Below, piece by piece: positions 39,477 to 48,884 of a stretch of DNA of 56,998 bases. Made by a program: the position numbers and the translations under genes. The stretch lies in NCBI GenBank assembly GCA_947494095.1, contig CANLTI010000031.1:1-56998 (forward strand). Direction: 5' to 3'. Numbering within the stretch: the first letter of the stretch is position 1; each line of letters starts with the position of its first letter. The notes beneath the pieces were generated by a model, which saw only the letters and a list, made by a program, of their open reading frames with translations, had not been told where the DNA came from and did no database searches. The stretch is from an uncultured Pseudomonadales bacterium. Lineage in GTDB: Bacteria > Pseudomonadota > Gammaproteobacteria > Pseudomonadales > Cellvibrionaceae.

Positions 39477-39503
39477 GCACATTAGCCGTAGGCTGCCTTT
39501 ACA

Positions 39504-41126
39504 CTAACGCGGCAGCGTGAATTTAACCACCATACCATGAAGCTCACCAGCAATACCGCCCAACCCGGTCGCGATGTTATGTGTATTGGCGGCGCTCTCA
39601 TGGGCTTTTTCTGACAGGCTTGTCATATTGACCACGTTGCGGTTGATCTCTTCTGTGGCGGCTGATTGCTCCTCTGCGGCCGTTGCTATTTGCGAGCTCA
39701 TACCCTGAACACGATCAATTTGGTTGACGATCTTTCGAATCGCATCACCGGCATCGCGCGCTAATGACACTGCATGCTCTGTTTTTTGGTTGCCTGCGTC
39801 CATACCTCTTGCGGCGGCTTTAGCACCATTTTGCACCGCCTCGATAATATGATGAATTTCTTCGGTCGACTCCTGAGTACGCTTAGCCAGTGCCCGCACC
39901 TCATCCGCTACCACGGCAAAACCACGCCCCTGCTCACCGGCACGCGCAGCCTCAATGGCCGCATTAAGCGCCAGTAAATTAGTTTGCTCGGCGATACCTT
40001 TGATAACATCCAGTACCGCGCCAACACTTGTGGTATTTTGCTCTAAGCGTGTCATGTCAGCCGATATTTTAACCACCTCGTCGGCCACCGCCGAAATCGC
40101 TAATATGGCCTCCTCCATAATACGCATTCCCTCTCCAGCCCCTTGATTGGCCTGATCCGTCGCATCGGCAGCAACCGACGCATTGCTCGCCACCTCGGCT
40201 ATTGAGGCGCTCATTTGCGTCATGGCGGCAGCAATTTGCCCAGCATGATCTTGTGCGTGATGGGTATCGTCATCAATACCCTGAGCTGCGCAGGTTAACA
40301 CCCCTGCCGAATCGGTTAATCGATGAGAGGCGCCCACCATCACCCCCAGCATACCGCACAACTCTATGCGCATATCATTCAGGCTTTTGGAGAGACTCCC
40401 AACCTCATCGCGACTTCCGGCTCGTATAGGCTGTGAAAAGTCTCCGCCGGCCATACCATCTACACACGTTTTAAGCTTTAACACCGGGCGCACCAATAAA
40501 AACTTCATGCATAGCACAAGAAAAATACACGCACACAGAGACATCAAAACTATCAGCACATAAATAGCCGTCATTAACTTGCCGCTCGAGGCGTTCAGTG
40601 CCCCGGCATCGCTCAGCACCTTCGCATTGATTTGGCTGGCCAATAACTCGAGCAATTGACTCGGCTCACGATCAACCCCTCTCACCAAGCGATCGCCGGC
40701 TTTGTAGTCAAAAGCTAGCGCCTGATACACCTCAACGCCTTGCTGATACTGAGCAAAAATATCGGCATGAGCGCGCTCAAACTGCTGAATCGTATTGCTT
40801 ATTTCACTATCGACAACATCAGCCAATAATTTTTGGGCCAAGCGCTGGACTTCTTTTTGCTTGGTTTCAAAACGACCCAAATACTTGTCGAAGTCCTTTT
40901 GCACGTGACCTCTTAAAAGAATATTTTTCCATTCTTGAACTTGTGTTTTGAAGGCTAAGTTCAAAATATCGATACGGTGTTGCTGCTGTAACTCAAACTC
41001 GATCATATGACGATAATCGGCAGAAACACCACTTAACTTGGCACCAATAACCACTAGCGCAAGCCCTTGAAGCAAAAAAAAGGCAGCCAGTAAGGCGATA
41101 ATTTTGGCCTGTATTGTTTGCAGCAT
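39504..41126 (-). CDS. Methyl-accepting chemotaxis protein
   Basis: 540 residues. A first membrane helix (about 8-28), a periplasmic helical-bundle sensor of about 155 residues (HRIDILNLAFKTQVQEWKNILLRG is typical of four-helix-bundle sensors), a second helix (about 187-210), a HAMP domain, and a signalling domain with the tip EQTNLLALNAAIEAARAGEQGRGFAVVADEVR. It would pass ligand signals to CheA/CheW. No CheR-docking pentapeptide is at the C-terminus. GAGAGG precedes the ATG. An AATTGA/TCAATT inverted repeat lies at 41149-41166. It is inserted between rplU and ispB, which are neighbours in most relatives. Confidence 0.94.
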   Translation of the reverse strand: MLQTIQAKIIALLAAFFLLQGLALVVIGAKLSGVSADYRHMIEFELQQQHRIDILNLAFKTQVQEWKNILLRGHVQKDFDKYLGRFETKQKEVQRLAQKLLADVVDSEISNTIQQFERAHADIFAQYQQGVEVYQALAFDYKAGDRLVRGVDREPSQLLELLASQINAKVLSDAGALNASSGKLMTAIYVLIVLMSLCACIFLVLCMKFLLVRPVLKLKTCVDGMAGGDFSQPIRAGSRDEVGSLSKSLNDMRIELCGMLGVMVGASHRLTDSAGVLTCAAQGIDDDTHHAQDHAGQIAAAMTQMSASIAEVASNASVAADATDQANQGAGEGMRIMEEAILAISAVADEVVKISADMTRLEQNTTSVGAVLDVIKGIAEQTNLLALNAAIEAARAGEQGRGFAVVADEVRALAKRTQESTEEIHHIIEAVQNGAKAAARGMDAGNQKTEHAVSLARDAGDAIRKIVNQIDRVQGMSSQIATAAEEQSAATEEINRNVVNMTSLSEKAHESAANTHNIATGLGGIAGELHGMVVKFTLPR

Positions 41127-41277
41127 AACGAGAACCTCTCCTTCTATAAATTGAATCGACTCAATTACGCTAAGTGTAGCCTTAAACCTTCATAATGCCC
41201 GCCGGATAACTTGACAGTTACTCCCCCGCCCCCTAGCATCCCTCCCATTTGCCAACAGCCAAAGGGGCCCGCTGGCC

Positions 41278-42246
41278 ATGTTGCCATTTTTAACGCCTGT
41301 TGAATCCGATTTTGACGCCACTAACCGCTTAATTATTAATCAATTACATTCCGATGTGGGCTTAGTTGAGAATATTGGTCACTACATTGTGGACTCAGGC
41401 GGTAAACGCTTACGCCCAATATTAGTGTTACTCACCGCCAATGCTTTGAGCTTTAAGGGTGATAGCACTCAAATGCACTCGCTTGCCGCTATCATTGAAT
41501 TTATCCATACCGCCACTTTATTACACGATGATGTGGTTGATGTATCGGATATGCGCCGCAGTCGCCTAACCGCCAATGCCCAATGGGGTAATGCCCCGGC
41601 AGTTTTGGTGGGTGATTTTTTGTACTCGCGCGCCTTTCAAATGCTGGTCGCGCTCGGCAGCATGCCCATTATGGGGATTCTCTCAAATACCACGAACATT
41701 ATCTCTGAAGGGGAAGTACAGCAACTCGTTAACGCCAAAGACCCAAGCGTCAGCGAAGCTAATTACCTGCAAGTTATTCACAAAAAAACCAGTGCGCTTT
41801 TTGAAGCGGCTTGTGAATCGGCAGCTATTCTTGCCGGTGCAACCGATGCACAGCGACAAGCAGCATTCGACTTTGGTCATCATCTAGGCATGGCCTTTCA
41901 ATTAATTGATGATGCGCTCGACTACGAAGGTGATAGCGAAACACTGGGCAAAAACGTCGGTGATGATCTGGCCGAGGGCAAGCCCACACTCCCACTCATC
42001 TATGCGATGGAGCATGCCGCACCGCACGAGCAAACACTTGTTCGCAATGCTATTAGCGCAGGCGATGCCACCGCATTAGCGGCAATTGTTACCATTGTAA
42101 AAAACTGTGGTGCATTAGCTTACACACACCAAGCTGCAAAAAATCACGCCCACAAAGCAGAGCAGGCTTTGGCCAACTTGCCCAGCAATAGCTTTACCCA
42201 AGCCATGGCAAGCCTGGCACAATTTGCCGTCGCCAGAAGCCACTAG
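41278..42246 (+). CDS. ispB: Octaprenyl diphosphate synthase (polyprenyl synthetase)
   Basis: 322 residues, full length. First aspartate-rich motif LLHDDVVD, second LIDDALDYEGD, plus SGGKRLRP and GKNVGDDLAEGKPTLPLI. It extends farnesyl diphosphate to the C40-C45 side chain of ubiquinone. The product length cannot be read with certainty. Divergent from the ribosomal operon, with the chemoreceptor gene between them. Confidence 0.95.
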   Translation: MLPFLTPVESDFDATNRLIINQLHSDVGLVENIGHYIVDSGGKRLRPILVLLTANALSFKGDSTQMHSLAAIIEFIHTATLLHDDVVDVSDMRRSRLTANAQWGNAPAVLVGDFLYSRAFQMLVALGSMPIMGILSNTTNIISEGEVQQLVNAKDPSVSEANYLQVIHKKTSALFEAACESAAILAGATDAQRQAAFDFGHHLGMAFQLIDDALDYEGDSETLGKNVGDDLAEGKPTLPLIYAMEHAAPHEQTLVRNAISAGDATALAAIVTIVKNCGALAYTHQAAKNHAHKAEQALANLPSNSFTQAMASLAQFAVARSH

Positions 42247-42303
42247 AGACTAAATCATTGGATCTCGCCAAATTAACGCTATGATCTATTAACGTCACTT
42301 TTT

Positions 42304-42325
42304 AGCCAGATGTATTCATCTGGCT
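42304..42325. other. Perfect hairpin between ispB and pgi
   Basis: AGCCAGATG and CATCTGGCT form a 9-bp stem with a TATT loop, 57 bp after the ispB stop. There is no T run behind it, so it may act as an RNA-stabilising or weak terminator structure. Confidence 0.5.
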
Positions 42326-42386
42326 GAATACCCAATCATTATGCAGCTTTTTAAACACCCAACAGGTCAACCTATAAGGGGGTCAC

Positions 42387-44021
42387 ATGCCCAACGCTTT
42401 AGCCAAAACCTACAGCAACTGGAGCGCTTTAGAAAAACTCCAAGCGCAAATTAGCAAACGCCATTTAACCGAGTTATTCGAACAAGATAGCACTCGCGCA
42501 GAACGCTTTAGCGCCAGTGCAGCCGGCCTTGACTTAGACTTTTCCAAAAACCATATTTCGGCCGATATTCTTGCCGAACTCGTTAAACTTGCTGAGCAAG
42601 CTGACCTTAAAGGCGCAATCAGCCGTATTTTTAAAGGCGAGCACGTCAATAACACCGAAGACCGCCCAGCACTACATTCGGCACTGCGCCATATTGGCCA
42701 ACCCGAAAACGACGAACATAAAGCCGTACAAGAAACGCTCGCGCGCATGGAAAAGCTTGTTGCTAAAGTACACAGCAAAGAGTGGAAAGGCTTTAAAGGT
42801 GAAGCTATTACCGACGTTGTCAATATTGGCATTGGCGGGTCAGACCTTGGCCCGCGCATGGTCACTAAAGCATTAACGCCTTATCATACCGGTCACGTTA
42901 ACTTACACTTTATTGCTAACGTTGATGGCGCAGAAATTCATGACTTAACCAATAGCTTAAACCCCGCTACGACACTTTTCATTGTCGCCTCCAAGTCATT
43001 TTCAACCCAAGAAACCCTCGAAAACGCCTTAACCGCTCGCCGCTGGATGTTAGCCGGTGGCTGCGCCGAAGGTGAACTCGCCAAGCATTTTGTGGCCATC
43101 TCATCAAAGGTTGATAAAGCCGTAGACTTTGGTATTGCCGCCGAAAACGTGTACCCCATTTGGGACTGGGTGGGTGGCCGTTATTCATTGTGGTCAGCTA
43201 TTGGCTTACCTATTGCCTTTGCCGTAGGCATGGATAACTTTAATGCGTTGCGCGCCGGCGCTTACGCTATGGACAAGCACTTTACTGACGCTCCACTCGA
43301 AAAGAACTTACCCGCATTGATGGGAATGATTGTTTTTTGGTACACGCAGTTTTTTGACACCACAGCGCAAGCGGTTTTACCTTATGCCTACCACATGCAA
43401 ATGTTGCCCGCTTATTTGCAACAACTCGAAATGGAAAGCAACGGTAAAAGCGTTACCCGTGAAGGCGATCGCGTAGACTATTCAACCGGCTCTGTCGTAT
43501 GGGGAACCGAAGGCACCAATGGTCAGCATTCATTCCATCAACTGTTGCACCAAGGTACGGTATTAATGCCTATCGACTTTATTGCAACACTCAAAGCCCA
43601 TCACCCTCTCGACCATCAGCACCGCTTGCTTTTTGCTAACTGTGTTGCACAAAGCCAAGCACTATTAACTGGCCGCGACTTAGAAACCACCAAAGCAGAG
43701 CTGCGTGCCGCAGGCACCAGTGAAGACGAAATTGAGCGCCTGGCCGAGCACAAAGTACATCCTGGCAGTCGCCCAAGCAATACTTTACTGATGGAAACCT
43801 TATCACCAGAAACATTAGGCGCATTAATTGCGGCCTATGAGCATAAGGTATTTACCATTGGTATTTTGTCTAATATCAACTCGTTTGATCAGTGGGGTGT
43901 AGAACTGGGTAAATTGCTTGGCAATCATGTGAATGATGCCATCGAAACCACCGATGTGCCTGGCGACTGGGACTCCTCAACCGCGCGTTTAGTTGAGCGT
44001 TTTTGTGAAGCCAACAAATAA
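42387..44021 (+). CDS. pgi: Glucose-6-phosphate isomerase
   Basis: 544 residues, E. coli-type length (549). IGIGGSDLGPRMVTKAL, VASKSFSTQETL, WDWVGGRYSLWSAIGL and GVELGKLLGNHV are the family motifs, including the two PROSITE signatures. It interconverts glucose and fructose 6-phosphates. AAGGGGG lies 8 bp before the ATG. A strong bidirectional terminator closes it. Confidence 0.98.
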   Translation: MPNALAKTYSNWSALEKLQAQISKRHLTELFEQDSTRAERFSASAAGLDLDFSKNHISADILAELVKLAEQADLKGAISRIFKGEHVNNTEDRPALHSALRHIGQPENDEHKAVQETLARMEKLVAKVHSKEWKGFKGEAITDVVNIGIGGSDLGPRMVTKALTPYHTGHVNLHFIANVDGAEIHDLTNSLNPATTLFIVASKSFSTQETLENALTARRWMLAGGCAEGELAKHFVAISSKVDKAVDFGIAAENVYPIWDWVGGRYSLWSAIGLPIAFAVGMDNFNALRAGAYAMDKHFTDAPLEKNLPALMGMIVFWYTQFFDTTAQAVLPYAYHMQMLPAYLQQLEMESNGKSVTREGDRVDYSTGSVVWGTEGTNGQHSFHQLLHQGTVLMPIDFIATLKAHHPLDHQHRLLFANCVAQSQALLTGRDLETTKAELRAAGTSEDEIERLAEHKVHPGSRPSNTLLMETLSPETLGALIAAYEHKVFTIGILSNINSFDQWGVELGKLLGNHVNDAIETTDVPGDWDSSTARLVERFCEANK

Positions 44022-44042
44022 AAATAAGTAACGCGACAAACT

Positions 44043-44073
44043 AAAAAGGGAAGGCCAAGCCTTCCCTTTTTTT
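44043..44073. terminator. Bidirectional terminator between pgi and the pirin gene
   Basis: A perfect 13-bp stem, AAAAAGGGAAGGC (44043-44055) with GCCTTCCCTTTTT (44059-44071), closes a CAA loop. It carries A on one side and T on the other and suits converging genes. Confidence 0.92.
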
Positions 44074-44091
44074 ATATACCCCACTAAGTAT

Positions 44092-44955
44092 TCAGCTAGC
44101 CATACCTAAAGTACCACTGCGGTAATCGGCCAAGGCCTGCTCGATTTGCGCAGTGGTATTCATCACAAAAGGGCCGTACTGTACAATGGGCTCGCGCAAG
44201 GGTTTGGCCACCAGTACCAATAAACGTGCGGGCTTTTGCGTTTTGTTAACGATAACAATATCACCTCTATCATCAAGCCTAGCAAGGTGCTGAGAGCTAA
44301 GACTAACATCGCCTGCACCAATGGTCACGCTACCCTCAAAAACATACACCAACGCCGTATGCTCAGCGTCCGCAGGCAGCGTTATAGCCTGCCCTGCCGC
44401 CAAACACACATCTAAATAAACAGGTTGAGTATCGACCTCGGTAAAATATCCAATCACCTTATGATGATTAACCATTGTGACACCAGCGATCGCCTTTAAG
44501 GTGACGCCGTCGAGTGTATATTCAGGAATATCTGCCGCTTTTACATCACTGTAACTTGCTGGGCGCATTTTTTGACTCGCAGGTAAATTCACCCACAACT
44601 GAAACCCTCGCATACGCCCTTGTGTTTGCTTTGGCATCTCGGAGTGAATAATGCCGCCTGCCGCACTCATCCACTGCACATCGCCATCACCGAGCAAGCC
44701 CACATTACCCATATGGTCTCTATGCTCCATTTTACCCTCTAGCATATAAGTCACGGTCTCAAAGCCGCGATGCGGATGAGAGGGAAAGCCACCGATATAA
44801 TCAGAGGCCTCTTGGGAGCCAAATTCATCGAGCATTAAAAACGGGTCAAAACGCTCAGGCCCTCGGCCACCAAAAACCCTCAACAACTTAACACCATCGC
44901 CATCAGAAGCCGGCTTTGCTTGAATCATTTCTGCAATATTACGAATAGTCGCCAT
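44092..44955 (-). CDS. Pirin family protein
   Basis: 287 residues, two cupin domains. The N-terminal cupin has FDPFLMLDEFG, FPSHPHRGFETVTYMLEG with the metal-binding histidines, HRDHMGN, and the acidic ligand in GGIIHSEMP. Bacterial pirins are iron-binding; some (YhhW) act as quercetinases, others control central metabolism. The C-terminal half (VYVFEGSVTIGAG) is the second cupin. No regulator or partner gene is adjacent. The closing ATG start (MATIRNIAEM) is clear. Confidence 0.92.
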   Translation of the reverse strand: MATIRNIAEMIQAKPASDGDGVKLLRVFGGRGPERFDPFLMLDEFGSQEASDYIGGFPSHPHRGFETVTYMLEGKMEHRDHMGNVGLLGDGDVQWMSAAGGIIHSEMPKQTQGRMRGFQLWVNLPASQKMRPASYSDVKAADIPEYTLDGVTLKAIAGVTMVNHHKVIGYFTEVDTQPVYLDVCLAAGQAITLPADAEHTALVYVFEGSVTIGAGDVSLSSQHLARLDDRGDIVIVNKTQKPARLLVLVAKPLREPIVQYGPFVMNTTAQIEQALADYRSGTLGMAS

Positions 44956-45142
44956 ACGTTATTCCCCAATACAAACTCACAAGCGCATATATCGACTAGT
45001 GATATACGCCATTTCTGAAGCCAGTATAAGAGATCTTATAAGCAGCAATGATTAAATTACTCCATAAGAAACATCAAAAAAATAGATGATTTCAATAAAA
45101 AGTCACCTATACAACCAACGCAAAGCTACGATTTTTTTATTT

Positions 45143-45230
45143 ATAACTACTCACAAGTGCTTAAATGCCCAAAAAAAACAATACATCAGCACCCTGTTAA
45201 GAGGGGGTTTTTGGTTCGGCTGAATAGTGT
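45143..45230 (-). repeat. MITE-like element, copy R7 (short)
   Basis: About 88 bp with ATAACTACTCAC at the left and GGCTGAATAGTGT at the right. Between them lie GTGCTTAAATGCCC and ACATCAGCACCCTG, the same core as R4. Confidence 0.6.
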
Positions 45231-45817
45231 CCTTTTATTTTTGAATAATTTAAAGGCTCACTGAAAGCTCAATATCATACATAAGTTCATTTTGACTACA
45301 TACAACTTTAATCAAATTGTTGCTTAATCAAGATTATTCAATAAGTATTTATGACTACAAGACCTGGCAGCTAATATCTGAGTTAATCCGCTTCAAAACA
45401 CTAAAAAATGCATAAGCGGTATGATTAACTCTACATTTTATTACAGATGGCTCTTTAATTACTGCCCATTTCGCATACGATAGAAACACACATACCAAAG
45501 CAATATCAATTACTTTAAAATTTATAGACTGTAAACTTACTTGAGTAGTAGCGAAATTTTATTCGACGGCAATCAAGTTGCATCAATAAAGCCAATGATC
45601 GGTAAGTACAATTTACCGCAAAGCATAAAAGCCACAACAGCCACAACAGCAATTTTTAAATAGCACAATAATAAGAAGATCAAATTCAGACCCAATTGAA
45701 AAAAGCAAGGCACCAAGGTAGATTTTATTTTTACATAATGCCCGCCCTATTAGCATATGATGATTATGTAGTGAAAATTAATGCCGCATAAAAATCATCA
45801 TAACTAAAGTATTAAGA

Positions 45818-45866
45818 TGCCACTACTCATAGGTACTGGAGCTTGCTAGTTTGACTGAATAGTTGC
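45818..45866 (-). repeat. MITE-like element, copy R8 (ends only)
   Basis: About 49 bp: GCCACTACTCAT at the left and TTGACTGAATAGTTGC at the right, with almost no interior. It looks like a collapsed copy that kept only the terminal repeats. Confidence 0.45.
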
Positions 45867-45997
45867 AAGTAAACCAAGATGATTTACTTGCAACTACGGC
45901 ATTAGTCAATAATAAAGTCTTAATATATTTTTTAAAATCATAATAATAATGTCTACAAGCCCGCTAATCACCAGCGACTTAATCTAAGGAATAAGTG

Positions 45998-48649
45998 ATG
46001 AGAACGATAAAAACAAAGCCCACATCACTGCTTGCCTTAACTTTGGCAACAGTATTTTTAACCGGGTGCTTTACCGACAGTAAAAAAGACCCCGCAAAAG
46101 ATCCAATGACAGATCCAATGACAGATCCGGTAACAGACCCAGTCACAGGAACTGAGCCAATACCGGTGGAAGACTTTTATGAAAAAAAAGGCTGGGAATT
46201 AGTTTTTTCTGATGAATTTGAAGGCACAACAATCGACAGCAGCAAATGGGCTTATGAAGTCAACTGCTGGGGTGGCGGTAATGATGAGGCCCAATGTTAT
46301 GTTGAGGATTCAGATAATGTTTTTGTCGATAACGGTGTGCTACATATTAGAGCCATAAGAGAAGAATATACGGGGCCTGAATTAAACCCAGATTCACCTC
46401 AATATGATCCAAATATTACAAAAACTCGAGCATTTACATCCGGGCGGCTGCGCAGTATCGACCCTATCGATTACATTGAAGAACAAGATCCAACATTCAA
46501 TATGCGCAACGACTGGAAGTATGGCCGCATTGAAATTAGGGCTAAAGTGCCAGAGGGCCAGGGGACTTGGGCCGCAGCTTGGATGCTACCGACCGACTAC
46601 ACATATGGTGGCTGGGCAATGTCCGGCGAAATCGACATATTAGAGACTGTTAATATCGGGGTGCAATCTGATGCCGATGATGCGATTGATGGCCAGATAG
46701 AAAACAGAATACACGGCACGCTCCATTATGGCCGTGCTTGGCCAGGCAATGAATATAGCGGCGAATCGTATTCAGCTGTTGATCCTGCAGCAGATTTTCA
46801 TACTTATACTGTAGAATGGGAAGAAGGCGCAATACGCTGGTTTGTAGATAATATTCACTACGCCACACAAACTAAAGACGGCTGGTACAGCCACTACGTC
46901 GATAAAAATGGCCACTGGCAAACAAGTGGCGCAACCGATGCACCGTTTAATCAAAAATTTCACATCATTTTAAACTTAGCCATGGGCGGCGCATGGGCAG
47001 GTAACGTTAATGATGGCGGCATTGATGATGCCATTACTCAAGCCGATTTTTTAGTTGATTATGTGCGTGTTTATCAATGTGAAGAGGATGCGAGCGGTAT
47101 TGCTTGCGGCACCAAAGGCGAGGAAGGCACTTACACATTAAACCCTGGCGTTGCCGAGCCACTACTGCCTATGGCAGCAGACTTTTTGGCGGATTCTTTA
47201 GTTATCTTTGATGATGTACTAGCTGGCGACTGGCAAGTAGCCAAATGGGATGACACTGACGGTGGCGATGAATATAAGATTATTGAAGCCTCAGAAGAAA
47301 CTGAAGGCTACATTGACCTTCAGTTCGACCATACAGGGGTTATGTATCTATACAGTAACGAAGGTAAGGTCGATGACTTTTCTGCGTTTACAGGTAGCTA
47401 TACTTTTGATATTCGCTGGGTTAAAGGAACGGCAAACGCTTTAAAAGTTGGTTTTAATAATGCCGATGGCGCTTTTGCTTATATTGACTTAGATCAGCAA
47501 TACTTTGGCATGCAAGGAGCAAGCGAATGGACTACAGTCTCTATTCCTATAACCGATATGGTTGCTAATGCACCAGGGTTTAACTTTACTCACGTTAATA
47601 CACCGGCAAAATTTGAACAAGTCGGCGGTACAGATCTTAATATTCAGATTAAAAACCTTAAAATGACTAAAGGAGAAGGTATTGTTACAGAGCCCGCTCC
47701 ACTGGGCTTTAAAGCAGATCTTTTATCAACGGCATTAGCAGAAGGTTATTCCATTCAAAATTTTTGGGATGGTGGTGATGGCGGAGAAACCATTACGGTA
47801 GAAGCAGGCATTGTTAGCGTAGCCTTTACAGGTACCGGGAATATGGGTATTAGTACCGCCTCGACAATAGATTTATCAAACTTTGCACAAGATGGCGCTC
47901 TTAACTTTAGCCTTAAAGTGACAGACCTTGGCTCTGCCACTGACTTAATGGTTAAACTAGATAGCGGCTTCCCCAATATTGCACCAGTCAATTTAACTGC
48001 ATATAGCGACGGCCCACTCGCGCTGAATAGTAATTTTATTCGCTACTCAATCCCTCTTGCTGATTTTATTATCGCAGCTCAAGAAGGGTTTAACATTGCT
48101 TCTATTGTCAACCCTTTAGTCCTTGAGCCTGTAGGCAGCAATTTACAGTTTGAGCTTAAAGATATCAGCTTTACACGCAATTTAAATATCCTAGATGCAT
48201 CACTGGCGCCTGACTTTAGCATTCAAAATTTTTGGGATGGTGGTGATGGCGGTGAAACAATTAGCGAAGATGCAGGAACGATTTCAGTTGCCTTTAAAGG
48301 TATAGGTAATATGGGGGTCAATGCAACTCGCACCTTGGATCTCTCATCGTTCGCAGCATCTGGTCATTTGAATTTCGATTTAAAAGTCACTAATTTAGGT
48401 GCTTCGAGCGATTTAATTGTAAAGCTTGATAGTGGTTATCCCAATATTGCCGCTATTAATTTAAGCGATTATATCGACGGGCAATGGGCTACCAATGAAG
48501 ACTTTATTAGCTACTCTATACCCATTACTGCATTTGTAGCCGCAGGAGAAAGTGACTTTGACATTGCCAAAATAATTAACCCTCTAATCTTTGAACCGGT
48601 TGGTAATGATTTACAATACGAATTTAAGAATGTCATGTTTAGCCACTGA
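45998..48649 (+). CDS. GH16 family endo-beta-glucanase (laminarinase-like) lipoprotein
   Basis: 883 residues. A lipobox LTGC puts the lipid-bearing cysteine at residue 24. A DPMT/DPVT repeat linker leads to a GH16 domain (about 65-365): WELVFSDEFEG, the catalytic GEIDILE with Glu211, Asp213 and Glu216, and FHIILNLAMGGAW. Three further modules of about 150 residues follow; the last two (about 577-725 and 735-883) are clear duplicates that both begin SIQNFWDGGDGGETI, resembling galactose-binding-like modules. It probably cuts beta-1,3- or mixed beta-glucans at the cell surface. AAGGA precedes the ATG; a GTG one codon earlier is less likely. Confidence 0.92.
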   Translation: MRTIKTKPTSLLALTLATVFLTGCFTDSKKDPAKDPMTDPMTDPVTDPVTGTEPIPVEDFYEKKGWELVFSDEFEGTTIDSSKWAYEVNCWGGGNDEAQCYVEDSDNVFVDNGVLHIRAIREEYTGPELNPDSPQYDPNITKTRAFTSGRLRSIDPIDYIEEQDPTFNMRNDWKYGRIEIRAKVPEGQGTWAAAWMLPTDYTYGGWAMSGEIDILETVNIGVQSDADDAIDGQIENRIHGTLHYGRAWPGNEYSGESYSAVDPAADFHTYTVEWEEGAIRWFVDNIHYATQTKDGWYSHYVDKNGHWQTSGATDAPFNQKFHIILNLAMGGAWAGNVNDGGIDDAITQADFLVDYVRVYQCEEDASGIACGTKGEEGTYTLNPGVAEPLLPMAADFLADSLVIFDDVLAGDWQVAKWDDTDGGDEYKIIEASEETEGYIDLQFDHTGVMYLYSNEGKVDDFSAFTGSYTFDIRWVKGTANALKVGFNNADGAFAYIDLDQQYFGMQGASEWTTVSIPITDMVANAPGFNFTHVNTPAKFEQVGGTDLNIQIKNLKMTKGEGIVTEPAPLGFKADLLSTALAEGYSIQNFWDGGDGGETITVEAGIVSVAFTGTGNMGISTASTIDLSNFAQDGALNFSLKVTDLGSATDLMVKLDSGFPNIAPVNLTAYSDGPLALNSNFIRYSIPLADFIIAAQEGFNIASIVNPLVLEPVGSNLQFELKDISFTRNLNILDASLAPDFSIQNFWDGGDGGETISEDAGTISVAFKGIGNMGVNATRTLDLSSFAASGHLNFDLKVTNLGASSDLIVKLDSGYPNIAAINLSDYIDGQWATNEDFISYSIPITAFVAAGESDFDIAKIINPLIFEPVGNDLQYEFKNVMFSH

Positions 48650-48704
48650 ATATTACTGAGATTACAGCTCAGCTCTATTCACTAGAGAACCCCTTAAAAA
48701 ATAA

Positions 48705-48840
48705 GGTAACTATTCAGAGGTTCAGAGGTTCAGAGGTTCAAAGGTTCAAAGGTTCAAAGGTTCAGAGGTTCAGAGGTTCAGAGGTTCAGAGGTACCGAAA
48801 TTGGGCGCTAATAAATCATTGACTGGGCTGAATAGTTACC
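48705..48840 (-). repeat. MITE-like element, copy R9 with 10 x 8-bp array
   Basis: 136 bp bounded by a perfect 13-bp inverted repeat, GGTAACTATTCAG and CTGAATAGTTACC. The right half is the family module (minus strand CCCAGTCAATGATTTATT and GCGCCCAATTTCGGTACC). The left half is ten adjacent copies of TTCAGAGG, three in the middle reading TTCAAAGG (48713-48792). The unit begins inside the terminal repeat, so it probably grew from it. Confidence 0.85.
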
Positions 48841-48844
48841 AAAC

Positions 48845-48884
48845 ATTTAAACGTACTGGCACTTCCTTGCCAGTACGTTTAAAT
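48845..48884. other. Perfect 16-bp stem hairpin
   Basis: ATTTAAACGTACTGGC (48845-48860) and GCCAGTACGTTTAAAT (48869-48884) are exact complements around an 8-base loop. It starts 5 bp beyond R9. No T run follows, so it may be a terminator without tail or a separate palindromic repeat. Confidence 0.7.

Larger units (their letters stand above)
38856..39503. other. Leader of rplU and spacer with repeat remnant
   Basis: About 650 bp without a gene. The left 290 bp are the probable rplU leader on the minus strand, containing several short palindromic stretches (for example AATAAACAAGCTTATT near 39018-39034). The right part holds repeat copy R6. No L21-specific leader motif could be recognised by eye. 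Confidence 0.5.
44956..45997. other. Long AT-rich intergenic region upstream of the GH16 gene
   Basis: 1.04 kb without any plausible gene on either strand. It is clearly richer in A+T than the surroundings. Two repeat-family remnants lie in it (45143-45230 and 45818-45866). A short CAGCCACAA tandem is near 45632-45650. The last 100 bp are very AT-rich and likely hold the promoter of the GH16 gene. Confidence 0.6.

Noticed and set aside
48713..48792. Regular repeats that might be a CRISPR array
   Set aside because: The units are 8 bp and directly adjacent, with no spacers, and they lie inside a small inverted-repeat element.
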